Positions 1 through 8,162 of a DNA stretch of 15,955 nucleotides are shown piece after piece (the first letter of the stretch is position 1; every line of letters begins with the position of its first letter). Under the pieces are notes generated by a model. That model had not been told where the DNA came from. It was given only the letters and a program-made list of their open reading frames with translations, and did not search any database. Position numbers and translations under genes: made by a program. The DNA lies in contig CAXBCF010000036.1 in NCBI GenBank assembly GCA_963973975.1, positions 1-15,955 on the forward strand, in the 5' to 3' direction. Source of the DNA: UBA1494_A sp963973975. Its GTDB lineage: Bacteria > Bacteroidota > Bacteroidia > Flavobacteriales_E > Vicingaceae.

Positions 1-62
1 ATTTGTTCATTGTTTTAATGAACTAAATGTGTCAACTTTTTTCAGGCATGGTCATTTAAAAC

Positions 63-1817
63 TTATATCCTACTTTGATAAGTAAATAAGTCAAAGTACC
101 TTCCTTCGCAAGCTATCAAGTCCTCATGTTTACCTCTTTCGACAATTCGTCCGTTTTCAATTACCAATATTTGATCTGCTTTTTTAATGGTACTTAAGCG
201 ATGTGCAATAACAAAAGTGGTTCTTCCTTTCATCAATTCAGCTAAGCTACTCTGAATTAAAGCTTCACTTTCATTATCTAAATTGGAAGTAGCTTCATCT
301 AAAATAATAATTTTAGGATTTGCTAGAATTGCTCTAGCAATAGCAATTCGCTGTCGTTGACCACCAGATAGCTTCACTCCTCTTTCTCCAATTAAGGTAT
401 TCAATCCATCCTCAAAACGGTCGGTAAACTCATTTACATATGCAGCTTTCACTGCGTTTAATAATTGATCTTCAGTAGAATTTGGCCGAGGAAATAAGAT
501 ATTCTCTTTAATAGTTCCTTCAAAAAGAAACTCATCTTGTAGGACTACTCCTAAATTTCTTCTATAATTGCTTAGTTTAACTGTCGTAATATCTTTTCCA
601 TCAATGCTAATTTTACCTGACTTTGGGTTTAAAAAAGTAGCTACTAATCCTGCAATAGTTGTTTTTCCTGATCCTGAGCTTCCGACCAAGGCTGTAACTG
701 AACCCGGTTTAGCCTCAAAATCAATTTCATGAAGTACTTCTTTATTTTCTTCATATTCAAATGACACCCTACTAAACTTTATATGGCCTTCTAAGTTATT
801 TAATTCTACAGTCCTAGATAATTTATCTTCTTCAGGATCCATATTCATCAACTCCTCTGTTCGGTCAAGTCCTGCTAAAGCTTCAGTTAACTGACTCCCA
901 ATATTGCTCATTTGCACAATTGGCGCAATCATAAAACCCAACAACAAGGTAAAAGATAAAAAATCTCCCACTGTAAGTTCATCAACCATAATTTTATATC
1001 CACCAATTCCCATAATTCCTGTAGAAGCTATTCCCAATAAGAAAGCTGATGAACTAGTCATTATAGCTGTTGCTGTTAAACTTTTCTTTACATTTTGATA
1101 TAAACGGCTCACACCAGCTTCGAAGGTAGTATTCTCTTGTTCTTCTGCATTAAATGCTTTAATAACTCTCACTCCTGCTAATGATTCAGTTAAGCGTCCC
1201 GTAACTTCTGCATTTATTACTCCTCGTGTTCTAAATATTGGCCGAATGTATTTGAAGGCTTTTAATGCAACAACTCCAAAAATTGAAATTGGAGCTAAAA
1301 CAAATAAGGTCATCGAAGGACTAATATTAATAAGAAGAAATAATGAAATAGCAGCTGTAATTGTACCACCAACCATTTGTACTAAACCCGTTCCAATTAG
1401 GTTTCTAACCCCCTCTACATCAGTCATAATTCTCGAAACTAAATTTCCAGACTTCGTGTTATCAAAAAAACGAATTGGCAATGATAATACCTTCTTTTGG
1501 ACTTGAGCTCTCAATTCAGATATTAGAAATTGTGCCTGTACACTCAATATCCTAGTCAACAAGAAAGAAGTAATTGCTTGAACTAAAATGGCTGAACCAA
1601 CTAAAATCAACAACATCTTTAGTTGTTCATAGTCCTTATTTGGAATAACTTCATCTAAAAGTGTTTTACTTTTTAATGGTAATACTAAACTCGCAGCACG
1701 ACTAATTGCAATAAGGATTAAACCAATAAAAACAAGCTTGCGACGTGGCCATATGATTGTTTTAAAAGCTTGAGCTATTGTTACTTTTCCTTTCTTTTTA
1801 CTTTCTTCATTTTTCAC
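63..1817 (-). CDS. ABC transporter, half-exporter (MsbA/MDR-like), ATPase fused to membrane domain
   Basis: This is a 584-residue half-size exporter that would work as a homodimer in the inner membrane, pumping lipids or hydrophobic compounds outward. The N-terminal half (about residues 28-310) holds some six hydrophobic segments of the type I exporter fold. The C-terminal half is a complete ATPase: Walker A GSSGSGKTT near 377-386, signature LSGGQRQR near 481, Walker B IIILDEATSNLD near 500-510 and the H-loop histidine in IAHRLST near 538. The start codon is GTG at 1815-1817; the only ATG nearby (1808-1810) is out of frame. No Shine-Dalgarno sequence is visible, as is usual in Bacteroidota. 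It is divergent from the CIA30-like gene, so the 114 bp between them should hold both promoters. The substrate cannot be read from the sequence. Confidence 0.95.
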   Translation of the reverse strand: MKNEESKKKGKVTIAQAFKTIIWPRRKLVFIGLILIAISRAASLVLPLKSKTLLDEVIPNKDYEQLKMLLILVGSAILVQAITSFLLTRILSVQAQFLISELRAQVQKKVLSLPIRFFDNTKSGNLVSRIMTDVEGVRNLIGTGLVQMVGGTITAAISLFLLINISPSMTLFVLAPISIFGVVALKAFKYIRPIFRTRGVINAEVTGRLTESLAGVRVIKAFNAEEQENTTFEAGVSRLYQNVKKSLTATAIMTSSSAFLLGIASTGIMGIGGYKIMVDELTVGDFLSFTLLLGFMIAPIVQMSNIGSQLTEALAGLDRTEELMNMDPEEDKLSRTVELNNLEGHIKFSRVSFEYEENKEVLHEIDFEAKPGSVTALVGSSGSGKTTIAGLVATFLNPKSGKISIDGKDITTVKLSNYRRNLGVVLQDEFLFEGTIKENILFPRPNSTEDQLLNAVKAAYVNEFTDRFEDGLNTLIGERGVKLSGGQRQRIAIARAILANPKIIILDEATSNLDNESEALIQSSLAELMKGRTTFVIAHRLSTIKKADQILVIENGRIVERGKHEDLIACEGRYFDLFTYQSRI

Positions 1818-1840
1818 AAGGTGAAATTACGTTATCTAGC

Positions 1841-1872
1841 TTTGATATTTAAAATTAAGTAGACTACATTTA
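1841..1872 (+). promoter_or_regulatory. Candidate Bacteroidota-type promoter for the CIA30-like gene
   Basis: TTTG at 1841-1844 is followed after 20 bp by TACATTTA at 1865-1872, which matches the Bacteroidota sigma factor consensus (TTTG about -33, TAnnTTTG about -7) at all but one position. Transcription would start near 1880, leaving a leader of about 50 nt before the ATG at 1932. The region is AT-rich, so a chance match is possible. Confidence 0.35.
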
Positions 1873-1931
1873 TGACTTAAATACTTTTATTTTAATATAA
1901 AACTAACTGCAATTATTATGGTTTTACTTAA

Positions 1932-2465
1932 ATGAAAACATTAATTTTAATTGTCATCTTAATTTTTGTAAATACCTTTTCTATGGACTATTTATACAAT
2001 TTTACAAGCAGTAGTATGAATGACTGGAAAATAGTAGACGACAGAGTAATGGGAGGAGTTTCACAAGGAGGTTTTAATATTAGTGAAGAAGGCCACGGTA
2101 TATTTTCAGGTCATGTTTCTTTAGACTATAATGGAGGCTTCTCTTCTTTGATGTATCCAACCAAATCAATCAATGTAGAAGACTTTAAAAAGGTAATAAT
2201 CAGAGTTAAAGGCGATAAAAAAAAGTATCAATTTAGACTTAAGGCAAATCAATCTGACTACTACTCTTACATCCAAACTTTTGAAACAAACGGTGAATGG
2301 CAAGAAATCGAAATAGCCTTCAAAAATTTCTTCCCTTCCTTTAGAGGCAGAACTTTAGACATGCCTAACTTTCCAGGAAAACAGATAGAAGAAATGCGTT
2401 TTCTAATTGCCAACTACAAAGAAGAAGACTTCCGTATTGAAATCGATTGGATTGCCTTAAAGTAA
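1932..2465 (+). CDS. CIA30-like protein with N-terminal signal peptide
   Basis: The 177-residue product starts with a hydrophobic stretch (residues 3-16), probably a signal peptide or membrane anchor, then a domain of the complex I intermediate-associated protein 30 family (PF08547). The diagnostic part is residues 32-46, with WKIVDDRVMGGVSQG; further family features are a beta-rich body and the closing segment EIDWIAL. In eukaryotes CIA30 assists NADH dehydrogenase assembly; the role of short bacterial homologues is not established, and the fold is related to carbohydrate-binding jelly rolls. An exported version would act in the periplasm rather than on the cytoplasmic arm of complex I. The stop codon ends at 2465 and the convergent E1 gene ends at 2466, so the two share no spacer and no intrinsic terminator was seen between them. 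Confidence 0.85.
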   Translation: MKTLILIVILIFVNTFSMDYLYNFTSSSMNDWKIVDDRVMGGVSQGGFNISEEGHGIFSGHVSLDYNGGFSSLMYPTKSINVEDFKKVIIRVKGDKKKYQFRLKANQSDYYSYIQTFETNGEWQEIEIAFKNFFPSFRGRTLDMPNFPGKQIEEMRFLIANYKEEDFRIEIDWIALK

Positions 2466-4517
2466 TTAAAAGCTCAATAACTCCTTTATCTTATTAGCTA
2501 CTTTTTCAGCATTTGGAATCATGGTCTGTTCCAGTGTTGAATTTAATGGAATTGCAGGCATAGACTCTGAACCCATCACCATTACAGGTGCTTCCAATGC
2601 TGTAAAACACTGTTCTTGAATCAGCCCTGCTAAATTCCTGGCAAAGGAATTTTCAATGGCGTCTTCTGTCAACACCAAACAGCGGTTGTGTAAATTAACA
2701 GACTCAAAAATGGTCTTTTTATCCAATGGATTCAATGTCCTCAAATCGACGATTTCAACTTGCCCTTTAAAGTTTTTTGAAGCGTTCAAAGCCCAATGAA
2801 CTCCCATGCCATAAGTAATAATTGTTATGGATTTTCCACTTTCAACTTTAGATGAATCAGCAGTCTGAACAATATTTGCTTTACCAAATGGCAAAATGTA
2901 ATCTTCTGAAGGTTCAATGGTTTTTGCAGCAAGCGTTCCAGGCACTTTCGACCAGTACAATCCTTTGTGTTCAAAAATTACTACAGGATTTGGATCGTAA
3001 TAAGCTGCCTTCATTAAGCCTTTTAAATCTGCACCATTACTAGGATAAGCAATTTTAATTCCTTTAATATTGGCGATAATTGTTTCCACACTTGAAGAGT
3101 GATAAGGTCCACCACTGCCATAAGCGCCAATTGGAACACGCAAAATCATGCTCGCAGGATATTTTCCGTTTGAAAGATAATAGGAGCGGCTTAATTCTGT
3201 GTACAATTGATTGATGCCAGGAAAAATATAATCTGCAAACTGAACTTCTACAATGGGTTTTAAGCCTACGGCAGCCATTCCAACCGTAGAACCAACAATA
3301 AATGCCTCTTGAATGGGGGTGTTGAAAACCCGTTCATCGCCAAATTTTTGAGCCAAAGTAGCAGCTTCTCTAAAAACACCGCCTAATCTTCCCCCTACAT
3401 CTTGTCCGTAAAGTAAACACTCTTGATGTTTGTTCATTAATTCCTCAACAGCATGTAAAGCACAATCAACCATTACAACCGACTCGCCATCTTTTGGATT
3501 TCGTTCTCCGCTTTCTTCTGTGATTTCCGTTGGCGCATAATCAAACGTAAATAAATCTTCTGGTTCAGGATCAGCTGCTTTTAATGCTTTTTCATAATCA
3601 GCCTTTACTTGTTTCATTGCGACCTTTTCAATTTGCTGAATGGATTTATCATCAAACCCATTGTCCTTCATCAATTGAATCATTTTGGGATAAGGATCTC
3701 TTTTTTTCTGTTCATCCAAATCATCACGGTACCATTCCATTCTTACTCCAGATGTATGGTGATTCAACAAGGGTACTTTGGCGTGTACTAAAACGGGCCT
3801 TCGTTCTTTGCGAATGATTGAAATGGCTTTTTCAATTGTTTGAAAAGAAGCTTGAAAATCACTTCCATCAATGGTATAGGCTTCAATTCCATGAAATCCT
3901 TTGATGTATTCAAAAGCGTTTTGAGCACGAGTTTCTTTGGCATTTGCAGAAATATCCCATTCATTGTCTTGAATCAAATACAAAATTGGCAACTGTTTTA
4001 AAGCCGCCATTTGAAATGCTTCGGCTACTTCACCTTCAGTAACTGAGGCATCGCCCAAAGAGCAAACTACTAATGGCTTATTTTTTTCATTAATGCCAAT
4101 CAATTCTTTGTATTGCATCCCCATTGCAGCTCCCGTAGCGGGAATTGCCTGCATTCCTGTTGCAGAAGATTGATGTGGAATTTTTGGTTTGTCATCATCC
4201 TTCAAGCTCGGGTGAGAATAATAGGTTCTTCCCCCAGAAAATGGATCATCTTTCTTTGCCATCAACTGCAACATCAAATCATACGGACGCATACCGATTC
4301 CCAACAAAATAGAATCGTCTCTATAGTATGGATAAGCGTAATCATAATTTTTCAATTGCAATGCCACTGCAAGTTGAATGGCTTCATGACCTCGAGAAGT
4401 TGCATGAACGTATTTCGAAACTACTTTAAAGTTTTCCTCATACAGCTCAGTCATGCTTTTTGCAGTCGCCATCAGGGTAAATGCTTTTTCTAAAATCTTC
4501 TTACTTATCTTACTCAT
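2466..4517 (-). CDS. 2-oxoacid dehydrogenase E1, fused alpha and beta subunits (probably branched-chain type)
   Basis: The 683-residue thiamine-diphosphate enzyme decarboxylates a 2-oxoacid and passes the acyl group to the lipoyl arm of E2. Residues about 1-320 are the alpha part; the cofactor-binding motif is GDASVTEGE at about 154-162, closed by DNEWDIS at about 184-190, in place of the common GDG...NN form. Residues from about 345 are the beta part (pyrimidine-binding domain with LLYGQDVG, IQEAFIVG and VQFADYIFPG), ending in a transketolase C-terminal domain that includes VEIVDLRTLNPLD. Fusion of the two subunits in one chain is common in Bacteroidota. The E2 gene lies upstream on the same strand, and a divergent Lrp-type regulator beyond it points to branched-chain keto acids as substrate. 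Pyruvate or acetoin specificity cannot be excluded. No E3 gene is present in the window. Confidence 0.93.
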   Translation of the reverse strand: MSKISKKILEKAFTLMATAKSMTELYEENFKVVSKYVHATSRGHEAIQLAVALQLKNYDYAYPYYRDDSILLGIGMRPYDLMLQLMAKKDDPFSGGRTYYSHPSLKDDDKPKIPHQSSATGMQAIPATGAAMGMQYKELIGINEKNKPLVVCSLGDASVTEGEVAEAFQMAALKQLPILYLIQDNEWDISANAKETRAQNAFEYIKGFHGIEAYTIDGSDFQASFQTIEKAISIIRKERRPVLVHAKVPLLNHHTSGVRMEWYRDDLDEQKKRDPYPKMIQLMKDNGFDDKSIQQIEKVAMKQVKADYEKALKAADPEPEDLFTFDYAPTEITEESGERNPKDGESVVMVDCALHAVEELMNKHQECLLYGQDVGGRLGGVFREAATLAQKFGDERVFNTPIQEAFIVGSTVGMAAVGLKPIVEVQFADYIFPGINQLYTELSRSYYLSNGKYPASMILRVPIGAYGSGGPYHSSSVETIIANIKGIKIAYPSNGADLKGLMKAAYYDPNPVVIFEHKGLYWSKVPGTLAAKTIEPSEDYILPFGKANIVQTADSSKVESGKSITIITYGMGVHWALNASKNFKGQVEIVDLRTLNPLDKKTIFESVNLHNRCLVLTEDAIENSFARNLAGLIQEQCFTALEAPVMVMGSESMPAIPLNSTLEQTMIPNAEKVANKIKELLSF

Positions 4518-4607
4518 AATCTGTATGTTATTTACTGCTATTTTATTTCAACACCCTCTCTTAAAGTGATTAAAGATTAAGGACTAATTTGTTAATTCTT
4601 CTTTTAA

Positions 4608-4650
4608 CCGCCAAGCTCCCAAAGGTTTCGCAAAAGACACAAAGCCTAAA
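4608..4650. repeat. Diverged CGCAAAG/CACAAAG-type intergenic repeat
   Basis: Two imperfect units follow each other: ccgccaagctcccaaagg (4609-4626) and tcgcaaaagacacaaagc (4628-4645). Both fit the pattern CGC-AAG-C-CAAAG. From general knowledge, repeats of the form CGCAAAGACGCAAAG are frequent in intergenic regions of Bacteroidota and other bacteria; this would be a worn copy. The match is by eye only. Confidence 0.45.
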
Positions 4651-4736
4651 GCTTTTGATTTCACCGTTTATTATTTTCAATTCTTATTTGTTCGTTGTTA
4701 ATTGTTCATTAAAAAGTCTCATTTCTTAATTCCTTC

Positions 4737-4768
4737 ATTCGTAATTCGTAGTTCTCTAATTCGTAATT
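4737..4768. repeat. aattcgtaatt-type AT-rich repeat cluster without an associated gene
   Basis: ATTCGTAATTCGTA (4737-4750) and TAATTCGTAATT (4757-4768) are copies of the same short motif that forms the inverted repeats around the four-helix-bundle genes at 11566-11590, 11839-11863 and 12254-12274. No four-helix-bundle fragment was found next to it. Confidence 0.6.
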
Positions 4769-4863
4769 TTTTCCTCTCTTCTCTCTGTTCTATTTTCTCT
4801 GTTCTCTTTTCTTAATTCTTAATTAAAAACTAAAAACTATCAATTAAAAATTCATTCATCCAT

Positions 4864-6123
4864 CTAAACTCTAAAATCTAAGTTCTCGTCAAACGCCTCC
4901 AAATGATCTCCAATTCTTTCTAAAAATGATCCTCCTAAATTCCCATCCACTACTCTGTGGTCATAAGATAAGGACAAATACATCATGTGTCGAATGGCAA
5001 TTACATCGCCGTATTCAGTTTCAACAACAGCAGGTCGTTTTCGAATCATTCCTGTGGCTAAAATGGCAACTTCAGGTTGATTGATAATGGGTGTTCCCAT
5101 AATGTTTCTAAAAGTCCCGACATTGCTCAATGTAAAGGTAGAGCCTCCTAAATCATCTGGTTTTAATTTATTGGTTCTCGCTTTTTCAACTAGTTGATTC
5201 ACCTCTGAAGCAAGTCCCAATAAGTTCTTTTTATCTGCATTTCGAATAACAGGAACAATCAAATTTCCATTGGGAAGTGCTGTTGCCAATCCAATGTTCA
5301 AGTCTTTTTTGACAATGATTTTATTTCCTTCAACAGAAACATTCACCATTGGAAATTCTTGCAAAGCTTTCACTATGGCATCGACAAAAATTGGAGTAAA
5401 TGTAATTTTCTCATTGTACTTGGACTGAAACTCAGTTTTTACCTTGTTTCTCCAATTGACGATGTTCGTTACATCTGCTTCAACATAAGAAGTAACATGT
5501 GGTGCTGTTTGCTTTGAATGAACCATATGGTCGGCAATCATGCTGCGCATTCGATCCATTTCAACAATTTCATGTCTCCCTTCATAGGAACCAGATTGTG
5601 TTTGAACAACTTTATTTCCTTGTTTCTTATCAGATTGAAGGTAAGCTTGCAAATCAGCTTTCAATAAGCGACCATTGTTCCCACTTCCTTTGAGGTTCTT
5701 CAATTCTTCAAAAGAAATTCCTTCCTTTTCAGCCATGCTTCTGACTAAAGGAGAGTAAAATCGACCTTCTTCATCAAAACGATTGACTTTAATTCCTTGT
5801 TCTTGAACTTTAGCAGTACTTTTTGTGATAGGTTCTTCAGGATTGGCTTGTTTCGTTTCTTGCGCTTCCTTTTTAGAAGAAGCTTCTGTTTCAATTTGAG
5901 CTAAGTCTTCCCCAATTTTTGCAATTTCATTTTCTTGAAAAAAAATTTTTGTCAGTATTCCAGAAGCTGGTGCTACAATTTCTGAGTCGACCTTATCTGT
6001 AGCAACCTCAAGTATAGGCTCATCTTTCTCAACTTGCTCGCCTTCTTTTTTCAACCAATTTAAGAGTGTAGCTTCTTTAATGCTTTCTCCCAATTTGGGT
6101 AACTTCAATGCAACAATTGCCAT
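4864..6123 (-). CDS. Dihydrolipoyl acyltransferase, E2 of a 2-oxoacid dehydrogenase complex
   Basis: This is the core acyltransferase that carries acyl groups on a lipoyl lysine and moves them to coenzyme A. The start is placed at the ATG 6121-6123, giving 419 residues beginning MAIVALKLPKLGES, the usual E2 N-terminus; the frame is open nine codons further up to an ATG at 6150, but those residues match nothing in the family. Residues 2-76 form one lipoyl domain, with the modified lysine K44 in EVATDKVDSE. A charged linker follows, then a peripheral-subunit-binding domain at about 120-165 (SPLVRSMAEKEGI and SGNNGRLLKADL). The catalytic domain carries SYDHRVVDG with His389 and Asp393. It is transcribed towards E1. 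The best guess is a branched-chain complex, from the Lrp-type neighbour; succinyl or acetyl transfer is possible. Confidence 0.93.
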   Translation of the reverse strand: MAIVALKLPKLGESIKEATLLNWLKKEGEQVEKDEPILEVATDKVDSEIVAPASGILTKIFFQENEIAKIGEDLAQIETEASSKKEAQETKQANPEEPITKSTAKVQEQGIKVNRFDEEGRFYSPLVRSMAEKEGISFEELKNLKGSGNNGRLLKADLQAYLQSDKKQGNKVVQTQSGSYEGRHEIVEMDRMRSMIADHMVHSKQTAPHVTSYVEADVTNIVNWRNKVKTEFQSKYNEKITFTPIFVDAIVKALQEFPMVNVSVEGNKIIVKKDLNIGLATALPNGNLIVPVIRNADKKNLLGLASEVNQLVEKARTNKLKPDDLGGSTFTLSNVGTFRNIMGTPIINQPEVAILATGMIRKRPAVVETEYGDVIAIRHMMYLSLSYDHRVVDGNLGGSFLERIGDHLEAFDENLDFRV

Positions 6124-6265
6124 AATGAATGATTTTAGGAATAAGACCAAAAGTAAACAGTTGCCGTCATATCAACTAGTGTATTTCCCTCTTGAAGAAT
6201 AATTTTCTTTTTTTTGGCATAAATCAAGAATAAAAGATTTATCTTTATGCAAAATTTAATTTATT

Positions 6266-6280
6266 TAGATAAATAATCTA
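6266..6280. promoter_or_regulatory. Candidate Lrp/AsnC operator (15-bp palindrome)
   Basis: TAGATAAATAATCTA is an inverted repeat (TAGAT/ATCTA, 5-bp centre). It agrees with the E. coli Lrp consensus YAGHAWATTWTDCTR at 12 of 15 positions, including both ends. It ends 6 bp before the ATG of the Lrp-type gene, so binding would block that gene's translation start region or promoter, and it lies in the divergent gap shared with E2. A second, shorter inverted repeat (AAAGAT TT ATCTTT, 6233-6246) lies 20 bp upstream and could be another half of a multi-site region. Direct evidence of binding is lacking. Confidence 0.5.
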
Positions 6281-6286
6281 TATATC

Positions 6287-6754
6287 ATGCAAAAAATAGA
6301 TAAAATTGATTGTAACATTTTAATGCTTTTGCAAAAAAATGGACGAATTACCGTTAAAGAAATGGCGGCTCAATTAGGCTTATCGCCGACTCCAATTTTC
6401 GAACGCACCAAAAAACTGGAGAAAGCGGGTATTATTTCACATTATGCTGCAATATTAAACCCAGATAAAATCGGCAAAAAACTTTATGCTTTTGCCCATA
6501 TTTCATTGAAAGATCATTCAAAAGCCATGGTAGAAAGATTTGCAGATCAAATCACAAAAATTCCTGAAGTATTAGAATGCCACTACGTTACAGGAGATTC
6601 AGATTTTATTCTCAAAATTTTGCTGAACGACATGGAGAAGTACCGCGACTTTATGATGAACAGCCTTTTCGAAATGAGCAACATTGCAAAGGTTGAAACC
6701 TTTTTATCTTTGTCTGTTTTAAAAAACAGCAAAACAATTGAGGTAACTTTATAA
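6287..6754 (+). CDS. Lrp/AsnC-family transcriptional regulator
   Basis: The 155-residue length is normal for the family. Residues about 4-60 are the winged helix-turn-helix: KIDCNILMLLQKNGRITVKE, then the recognition helix around SPTPIFERTKKL (33-44) and the wing GIISHYAAIL. Residues about 65-145 are the ligand-sensing RAM domain, with VLECHYVTGDSDFILKI. Such proteins form octamers and respond to amino acids. The gene is divergent from the E2 gene; in Pseudomonas putida the Lrp-type BkdR is divergent from and activates the branched-chain keto acid dehydrogenase operon, so a similar local role is inferred here. A palindrome directly before the start suggests autoregulation. The 3' end lies 1 bp from the end of the convergent symporter gene. 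Confidence 0.94.
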   Translation: MQKIDKIDCNILMLLQKNGRITVKEMAAQLGLSPTPIFERTKKLEKAGIISHYAAILNPDKIGKKLYAFAHISLKDHSKAMVERFADQITKIPEVLECHYVTGDSDFILKILLNDMEKYRDFMMNSLFEMSNIAKVETFLSLSVLKNSKTIEVTL

Positions 6755-6755
6755 T

Positions 6756-8087
6756 TTATGGTTTGAGGATTTGTTTTTTGAGTATGGTAATTGGTTTTGT
6801 AAACCATTTATCAAAAACTACACAAGCAACTAAATCCCCAGTTACATTCACAGCTGTTCTAAACATTCCCAAAATTCGATCAATTCCGATTATTACTATT
6901 AAGCCATCTGTTGGTATACCTGTACTTTGAAGTACGGATGCTAAAATAATGACTCCACCACCTGGAATTGAAGGAGTTCCAATGGATGCCCCAACAATGG
7001 TAAAGGTGATTAATAATAAATTAAAAACAGACATTTCAATTCCATAAGATTGAGCGATAAACAAAGCAGTGACACACTGAAAAAGTGCTGTGCCGTCCAT
7101 GTTTATAGTTGCTCCAATGGGAATTACAAAGTCCGAAACGCTAGAATCAACTTTCAGCTTCTCATCGGCAACTTTCATTGATAATGGCATTACCGCAGCA
7201 GAACTGGCAGTTGAAAACGCCAATAATTGTGCTTCTTTTACAGCGCTTAAAAAACGAAATGGATTTGAGCGGGTTGTTATCACCAATACCAAAAGGTAAA
7301 AAATCAATAAAAAGAACAATCCGATTAGCACTACACTCATGTAATAGCCAAGTCCGACTAAGACTTCTAAGCCAATTCTCGAAAGTAAAGCGACCATCAT
7401 TCCAAAAACAGCATATGGAACTAATAACATGGCCCAAGAAATGACAATCATGCAGATTTTTTGGATGGCTTGAATGGCACTAACAATTGGTCGTATGGTA
7501 GTTTGATTTAGCTGAGAGATGGCAACTCCTATAATAATTGTAAAAATTACAACCCCAAGCATTTCACCAGACAACATCGATTCCAAAGGGTTATTTGGAA
7601 TCAAATTGGCAATTGCATCGGGTATGGTATTAAAACTAACCGATTTTGCAACGGTATCAACCGCAACATTCTTACTGTTTGGAAAACCACCAAGCTCATA
7701 CACCATGACACCTGGCTTCATAATTAAGGTGACAACTATCCCAATTACTATCGCTACAATAGTTGTTATTATGAAATAAATCAACAAGCGCAGTCCCATT
7801 GTCTTAAGGTTGTTGCTGGTGTTATTTATAATTCCTGAAATAATTGAACTAAAAATCAAAGGAATCATAACCATTTGAACCATTTTTAAAAAAATAGCTC
7901 CCGGCAAATCAAACCAATGTGCCATTTGCTCACTGGTTTTTGCAGGTATGATGCCTGAAGTTGGATTAAACATGATTCCAACCAAAATTCCAAGTATAAG
8001 CGCAAATATTACTTGTAGCCAAAGTTTTCCTTTGACCAATCGAACAAGGTAAGTGCTTAGGTAATTAAGTGATTTAACTTCAATCAT
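6756..8087 (-). CDS. Dicarboxylate/amino acid:cation symporter (DAACS family, GltP/DctA-like)
   Basis: The 443-residue membrane protein belongs to the glutamate transporter fold (PF00375) and would import acidic or neutral amino acids, or C4 dicarboxylates, with Na+ or H+. Hallmarks are the serine-rich hairpin 1 FSTASSAAVMP (about 290-300), the ion-site motif NMDGTA (about 328-333), hairpin 2 IGTPSIPGGG and, in TM8, DRILGMFRTAVNVTGD. The N-terminal half contains several long hydrophobic segments. Its 5' gap to the surface-protein terminator is about 75 bp and should contain its own promoter; none was called. The proximity to a Lrp-type regulator and to 2-oxoacid dehydrogenase genes favours an amino acid substrate, but this is context only. 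Confidence 0.93.
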   Translation of the reverse strand: MIEVKSLNYLSTYLVRLVKGKLWLQVIFALILGILVGIMFNPTSGIIPAKTSEQMAHWFDLPGAIFLKMVQMVMIPLIFSSIISGIINNTSNNLKTMGLRLLIYFIITTIVAIVIGIVVTLIMKPGVMVYELGGFPNSKNVAVDTVAKSVSFNTIPDAIANLIPNNPLESMLSGEMLGVVIFTIIIGVAISQLNQTTIRPIVSAIQAIQKICMIVISWAMLLVPYAVFGMMVALLSRIGLEVLVGLGYYMSVVLIGLFFLLIFYLLVLVITTRSNPFRFLSAVKEAQLLAFSTASSAAVMPLSMKVADEKLKVDSSVSDFVIPIGATINMDGTALFQCVTALFIAQSYGIEMSVFNLLLITFTIVGASIGTPSIPGGGVIILASVLQSTGIPTDGLIVIIGIDRILGMFRTAVNVTGDLVACVVFDKWFTKPITILKKQILKP

Positions 8088-8162
8088 TTAGTAGAAACTT
8101 ATGACTAATTTTTTATTCCATAAAAATAGCTAAACCAAAGTGAACTAGAATTCAATAAAAAA

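Larger units (their letters stand above)
4518..4863. other. 346-bp repeat-rich gap between E2 and E1, no gene seen
   Basis: No credible reading frame was found here. From left to right the gap holds: a diverged two-part repeat with CAAAG cores (4608-4650), an AT-rich stretch, aattcgtaatt-type repeats (4737-4768), a pyrimidine-only tract with repeated TTCTCTGTTCT (about 4767-4812), and a short cttaattcttaatt element (4811-4824). The same two AT-rich repeat families border the four-helix-bundle genes at 11.6-13.6 kb. The gap interrupts what would otherwise be a compact E2-E1 operon, so E1 may need its own promoter; none was recognised with confidence. Confidence 0.7.

Noticed and set aside
5..23. 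Hairpin GTTCATT/AATGAAC downstream of the ABC exporter gene as terminator
   Set aside because: The stem is short and AT-rich, and no T-run follows on the minus strand within the window; the region is cut at the edge.
6583..6807. A 74-residue minus-strand frame overlapping the Lrp-type gene and the symporter end
   Set aside because: It overlaps two confident genes, has lysine/serine-rich sequence without motifs, and has no evident promoter.
7162..7444. Small reading frames on either strand inside the symporter gene
   Set aside because: They lie wholly inside a well-supported gene, have no family features, and reflect the base composition of the real frame. The same holds for short frames inside the exporter, E1, E2, paaY and paaZ genes.
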